Made by a program: the position numbers and the translations under genes
Shown: piece by piece, positions 49,609 through 53,160 of the stretch
How positions within the stretch are numbered: position 1 is the stretch's first letter
Layout of the letters: the number at the start of each line of letters is the position of its first letter
Notes under the pieces: generated by a model
Database searches by the model: none
What the model was told of the DNA's origin: nothing
Seen by the model: the letters and a program-made list of their open reading frames with translations, nothing else
NCBI GenBank assembly: GCA_030158675.1
Contig: JAOASL010000019.1
Coordinates: forward strand, 1 to 53,160
Length of the DNA stretch: 53,160 bases
DNA from: Burkholderiaceae bacterium
GTDB lineage: Bacteria; Pseudomonadota; Gammaproteobacteria; Burkholderiales; Burkholderiaceae_D
Direction of reading: 5' to 3'

Positions 49609-50181
49609 ATGCCTTTGTCAGCCCCGAAAACTTCTCGTGCGCCGCGGCATCTCCGTAGTATTTCCGCACAAGCTTTCGAACGCGACGATGGCTTATGGGA
49701 CATCGAGGCCAGGCTGATTGACAGCCGGCCGACGGAAGTGCGGCTGGCCTCCGGGCTGCGCCCTGCCGGCGAGCCCATCCATGACCTGTGGTTGCGAATC
49801 ACGGTCGACACTCAATTCAATATCGTCGATGCTGAGGCCGCGTCGGACGCTGTACCTTACCCGGGTCATTGCGACACCATCGGTCCGGCTTATCGACAGC
49901 TGATCGGCATGAATCTGTTGCAGGGATTCCGGCGCGCGGTTCGTGATTGTCTGAGTGGCACTGCCGGCTGTACGCACCTGACCGAACTTGCCAGTATTCT
50001 GCCCACCGCAACTGTCCAGGCCTTTGCCGGTACGGTCGTGCCGACTCGCGACGGACATCATGAAGATGACGAAACACAGCCGCCGTTCCAGCTTGACCGC
50101 TGCCATGCGCTGCGGCGCGACGGCCCGGCAGTCGAGAAGTATTACCCGCGCTGGACGATCCTGCCAGTAGACCGGACTTGA
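49609..50181 (+). CDS. DUF2889 domain protein
   Basis: A 190-residue soluble protein of the DUF2889 family, recognised by HLRSISAQAFERDDGLWDIEARLID near the start (about 14-38), HDLWLRITVD and the His/Cys-containing PGHCDTIGPAYRQLIGMNLLQGFR (residues near 85-108), and CTHLTEL. Function is unknown. Proteins of this family are common between recX and sucC in Burkholderiales. The ATG lacks a clear ribosome-binding site; a 181-bp gap follows recX. Confidence 0.87.
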   Translation: MPLSAPKTSRAPRHLRSISAQAFERDDGLWDIEARLIDSRPTEVRLASGLRPAGEPIHDLWLRITVDTQFNIVDAEAASDAVPYPGHCDTIGPAYRQLIGMNLLQGFRRAVRDCLSGTAGCTHLTELASILPTATVQAFAGTVVPTRDGHHEDDETQPPFQLDRCHALRRDGPAVEKYYPRWTILPVDRT

Positions 50182-50234
50182 GAACCAATACGCACTTGAT
50201 CATTGAACTATTGCGCCTTTAAGGGGAAGACTGC

Positions 50235-51410
50235 ATGAAAATCCATGAGTACCAGGGAAAAGAGATCCTGAGGAAGTACGGCGTCACCGTGCCGCGTGGC
50301 ATACCGTGCCTGAGCGTTGACGAAGCCGTAAAAGCAGCCGAGACCCTGGGCGGTCCGGTCTGGGTCGTAAAGGCACAGATTCATGCGGGCGGCCGGGGCA
50401 AGGGCGGCGGCGTGAAGGTCGCGAAATCCCTCGAGCAGGTGCGCGAGTATGCAAATCAGATTCTTGGCATGCAGCTGGTCACGCATCAGACCGGCCCGGA
50501 AGGTCAGAGAGTGCGCCGCCTGCTGATCGAAGAAGGTGCGGACATCAAGAAAGAATTGTATGTGTCGATGGTCACTGACCGCGTGTCGCAACGCGTGGTG
50601 CTGATGGCTTCCAGCGAAGGCGGTATGGACATCGAAGAAGTGGCTGCATCGCATCCGGAAAAGATCTACAAGGTCGCCATCGACCCGGCTACCGGCCTGA
50701 AGGATGCTGAAGCCGATGACATCGCCGCGAAAATTGGCGTGCCGGCCGCATCAATCGCTGATGCGCGCGTACAGCTGCAAGGTTTGTACAAGGCGTACTG
50801 GGACACCGACGCATCGCTGGCCGAGATCAACCCGTTGATCCTGAGCGGCGACGGCAAGGTCATCGCTCTGGATGCGAAATTCAATTTCGATTCGAACGCG
50901 CTGTACCGCCATCCGGAGATCGTTGCCTACCGCGATCTGGATGAGGAAGATCCGGCTGAAGTCGAAGCGTCGAAGTTCGACCTCGCGTACATTTCGCTCG
51001 ACGGCAACATCGGCTGCCTGGTGAACGGCGCCGGCCTCGCGATGGCGACGATGGATACCATCAAGCTGTTCAATGGCGAGCCGGCCAACTTCCTCGACGT
51101 CGGCGGCGGTGCGACGGCGGAGAAGGTTACAGAGGCATTCAAGATCATGCTGAAGAACCCGGGCCTGAAGGCCATCCTCGTGAACATCTTCGGCGGCATC
51201 ATGCGCTGCGACGTGATCGCCGAAGGCGTGATCACCGCATCGCGCGCGGTGCAGCTCGGTGTGCCGCTGGTCGTGCGTATGAAAGGCACGAACGAAGAGA
51301 TCGGCAAGAAAATGCTGGCCGACTCCGGTCTGCCGATCATTGCGGCGGACACGATGGAAGAGGCTGCGCAAAAAGTCGTTGCCGCCGCTAACGGTACGCT
51401 GGGCAAATAA
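50235..51410 (+). CDS. sucC: Succinyl-CoA synthetase beta subunit (ADP-forming)
   Basis: A 391-residue ATP-grasp subunit of the TCA-cycle enzyme converting succinyl-CoA to succinate with ATP formation. [12 protein letters not shown] starts the chain, [17 protein letters not shown] is the nucleotide-binding loop, and [21 protein letters not shown] and [13 protein letters not shown] form the ligase domain. AAGGGGA precedes the ATG. sucD follows by 20 bases. Confidence 0.98.
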   Translation: MKIHEYQGKEILRKYGVTVPRGIPCLSVDEAVKAAETLGGPVWVVKAQIHAGGRGKGGGVKVAKSLEQVREYANQILGMQLVTHQTGPEGQRVRRLLIEEGADIKKELYVSMVTDRVSQRVVLMASSEGGMDIEEVAASHPEKIYKVAIDPATGLKDAEADDIAAKIGVPAASIADARVQLQGLYKAYWDTDASLAEINPLILSGDGKVIALDAKFNFDSNALYRHPEIVAYRDLDEEDPAEVEASKFDLAYISLDGNIGCLVNGAGLAMATMDTIKLFNGEPANFLDVGGGATAEKVTEAFKIMLKNPGLKAILVNIFGGIMRCDVIAEGVITASRAVQLGVPLVVRMKGTNEEIGKKMLADSGLPIIAADTMEEAAQKVVAAANGTLGK

Positions 51411-51430
51411 TTCACGAGGAAGAACGCACA

Positions 51431-52312
51431 ATGTCTATCCTGATTAACAAAGACACGAAGGTCATTACCCAAGGCATCACTGGCAAGACCGGTCAGTTCC
51501 ATACCCGTATGTGCCGCGACTATGCGAACGGCAAAAATTGTTTCGTCGCCGGCGTGAATCCGAAGAAGGCCGGTGAAGATTTCGAAGGCATCCCGATTTA
51601 CGCAAACGTGCGCGAGGCCAAACACGCGACCGGCGCGAATGTGTCGGTGATCTACGTACCGCCGGCCGGTGCGGCCGATGCAATCTGGGAAGCGGTTGAA
51701 GCTGAGCTGGATCTGGCAATCTGCATCACCGAAGGCATTCCGGTGCGCGATATGCTCGCGCTGAAGGACAAGATGCAGAAAGCCGGCAGCAAGACGCTGC
51801 TGCTGGGACCGAATTGCCCGGGCCTGATCACGCCGGACGAAATCAAGATCGGCATCATGCCGGGCCACATTCACAAGAAGGGTCGCATCGGTGTGGTGTC
51901 GCGCTCAGGCACGCTGACTTATGAGGCGGTTGGTCAGTTGACCGCGCTGGGCCTGGGCCAGTCGTCGGCCGTCGGCATCGGCGGTGACCCGATCAATGGC
52001 CTGAAACACATCGACATCATGAAGATGTTCAACGACGATCCGGACACGGACGCGGTGATCATGATCGGCGAGATCGGCGGTCCGGACGAGGCGAACGCGT
52101 CTTACTGGATCAAGGACCATATGAAGAAGCCGGTAGTGGGCTTCATCGCCGGTGTGACCGCGCCTCCGGGCAAGCGTATGGGCCATGCGGGCGCGCTGAT
52201 TTCCGGCGGTGCTGACACGGCCGATGCGAAGCTGGAAATCATGGAAGCGTGCGGCATTACGGTGACGCGCAATCCGTCCGAGATGGCGCGACTGCTGAAG
52301 GCGATGCTGTAA
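51431..52312 (+). CDS. sucD: Succinyl-CoA synthetase alpha subunit
   Basis: A 293-residue subunit that binds CoA and carries the phosphohistidine. The CoA-binding Rossmann domain begins QGITGKTGQFHT; GPNCPGLITPDE follows, and the active-site His252 is in GHAGALISGG. GAGGAAG precedes the ATG. It ends 18 bases before a bidirectional terminator shared with pilA. Confidence 0.98.
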   Translation: MSILINKDTKVITQGITGKTGQFHTRMCRDYANGKNCFVAGVNPKKAGEDFEGIPIYANVREAKHATGANVSVIYVPPAGAADAIWEAVEAELDLAICITEGIPVRDMLALKDKMQKAGSKTLLLGPNCPGLITPDEIKIGIMPGHIHKKGRIGVVSRSGTLTYEAVGQLTALGLGQSSAVGIGGDPINGLKHIDIMKMFNDDPDTDAVIMIGEIGGPDEANASYWIKDHMKKPVVGFIAGVTAPPGKRMGHAGALISGGADTADAKLEIMEACGITVTRNPSEMARLLKAML

Positions 52313-52329
52313 TTTTCGCTAAGACGAAA

Positions 52330-52364
52330 AATAACGGGGAGCCCAGGCTCCCCGTTATTTTTTT
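52330..52364. terminator. Bidirectional terminator between sucD and pilA
   Basis: A 13-bp stem AATAACGGGGAGC (52330-52342) / GCTCCCCGTTATT (52347-52359) with a 4-nt loop. T run to 52364 on the plus strand, and the A run just before the stem gives T on the minus strand, so it can end both convergent transcripts. Confidence 0.93.
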
Positions 52365-52373
52365 CAAGCTTTA

Positions 52374-52844
52374 TCAGACCCTCGGGCGGAGTTTTTCCGG
52401 CACCTTGCTTGTGGGGTCGATCGACCATGTCAAGCCAGTACCAGGATTGCAACTGGCCTCATAGACAAGCGTGTCATCCACTTTCATTCCTGGGATGCCA
52501 TCGGTGTACGTGATCGTGAGTTTTGCCGTTTTCTCGTCACTAGCCTTTACCTCAACTGATTTGACTCGATTGCCCTTGATGTCACTTGAATTAGGCAATC
52601 CAAGATCCTGGTGGCTCAACTCACTTTTTTTTGCCGACCACGTCCCATCACTGCAAGCGATACCTAGCGCTGTCATTGCTGGCGCTGCGATGTTCGGTCC
52701 TTCTGCTACGCGTGCCTTCGCCGTGTAATCTTGATAGGCTGGTATTCCCACTGCAGCCAATATGCCGATGATCGCCACTACGATCATCAATTCAATCAGT
52801 GTAAAACCTTGCTCAGCATGGCGAGGTTGATCTTTCTTTGTCAT
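52374..52844 (-). CDS. pilA: Type IV major pilin
   Basis: A 156-residue type IVa prepilin. The short basic leader [13 protein letters not shown] is cut by PilD before Phe in [18 protein letters not shown], and Glu5 of the mature chain is present. The globular domain has two Cys, in IACSDG and EASCNPG, forming the expected C-terminal disulfide loop. CAAGGAGC lies before ATG 52844; an in-frame extension to 52922 crosses the sigma-54 promoter and is rejected. It serves twitching, adhesion or DNA uptake; the pilus assembly genes are elsewhere. Confidence 0.95.
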   Translation of the reverse strand: MTKKDQPRHAEQGFTLIELMIVVAIIGILAAVGIPAYQDYTAKARVAEGPNIAAPAMTALGIACSDGTWSAKKSELSHQDLGLPNSSDIKGNRVKSVEVKASDEKTAKLTITYTDGIPGMKVDDTLVYEASCNPGTGLTWSIDPTSKVPEKLRPRV

Positions 52845-53160
52845 AGGCTGCTCCTTGTCGTATCGCGAATAAAGATGGAATCCACAGCGTGGATCCGGTC
52901 GCAACGGCAAGTTGTGTGCCAAATGAGGTGTGGGTGAGGCGGTTTTCGATGATCGATTGGTCAGCGCAGAACAGGCTGCTCAGAGCCGATTGGCGTGCAT
53001 TTTCCGTCGCCAAAAATCTGATCATCGAGTCGTCGATCGCAATATCGACAAGCCCCATAGGGCGACTCAAAGCACTCGTTTATCGCTTATCAGTTCGGCT
53101 GAAGACAAAAATTCTCAAGAACGATAAAAATTGTTTGTCTTGGCAAAAATTTGTCTGAGC
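52845..53160. other. pilA upstream regulatory region at window end
   Basis: No convincing gene. It contains the sigma-54 promoter at 52907-52921 and, further upstream, AT-rich sequence to the window end where PilR-type activator sites would be expected. Two short open frames (52813-53070 minus, 52889-53158 plus) lack coding character. Confidence 0.55.
52907..52921 (-). promoter_or_regulatory. Sigma-54 promoter of pilA
   Basis: On the minus strand TGGCAC (52921-52916), five bases, TTGC (52910-52907): an exact -24/-12 element with the invariant GG and GC ten bases apart. It lies 63 bases upstream of the pilA start, as expected for PilR/RpoN control. Confidence 0.9.

Noticed and set aside
52813-53070. 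85-residue minus-strand frame upstream of pilA
   Set aside because: It spans the sigma-54 promoter and the pilA ribosome-binding region and lacks family features.

Overview
The window is a GC-rich chromosomal segment of a betaproteobacterium, most likely order Burkholderiales and possibly Oxalobacteraceae; the family is inference from gene content and order. It is almost entirely core genome: translation, DNA repair, chaperones, outer-membrane assembly and central metabolism. No rRNA, tRNA, CRISPR array, insertion sequence or prophage was found.

Layout. 1-470 is a gene-free, AT-richer stretch. 471-3165 holds a Bcr/CflA drug transporter and a succinate-semialdehyde dehydrogenase. 3421-5148 is an orphan Ser-rich protein of lower GC that looks like an acquired, possibly secreted factor. 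5156-16501 (minus strand) carries rlmL, a DsbA-fold isomerase, hemJ, proA, holA, lptE, leuS, an exbD-exbB-tonB energy module, dapB and bamE. fur is divergent from bamE. 17040-25882 is the stress block: hrcA divergent from nadK-recN-hemH, then grpE, dnaK and dnaJ with recognisable sigma-32 promoters.

26109-30552 is the most interesting region: an RpfC-type hybrid kinase, a haem-oxygenase-fold metal enzyme and, convergent to them, an RpfF-type enoyl-CoA hydratase/thioesterase. Together these form a diffusible signal factor (DSF, fatty-acid) quorum-sensing locus with an added redox enzyme and without rpfG or rpfB nearby. A beta-carbonic anhydrase follows.

31662-37468 is a tight seven-gene minus-strand operon (AI-2E-type permease, hda, HAD phosphatase, pcnB, folK, deoxynucleoside kinase, panB), divergent from purM. 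38854-42964 is the Anbu operon: a proteasome-like Anbu peptidase with a transglutaminase-like protein, an alpha-E protein and a circularly permuted ATP-grasp ligase, a conserved but functionally unsolved peptide-ligase/peptidase system. 43031-47535 is a TctDE-like two-component system fused by ATGA overlap to a DUF4212/sodium-solute symporter pair.

47821-52312 holds recA (perfect LexA box), recX, a DUF2889 protein and sucCD. The window ends with a type IV major pilin gene behind a consensus sigma-54 promoter; a bidirectional terminator separates it from sucD.
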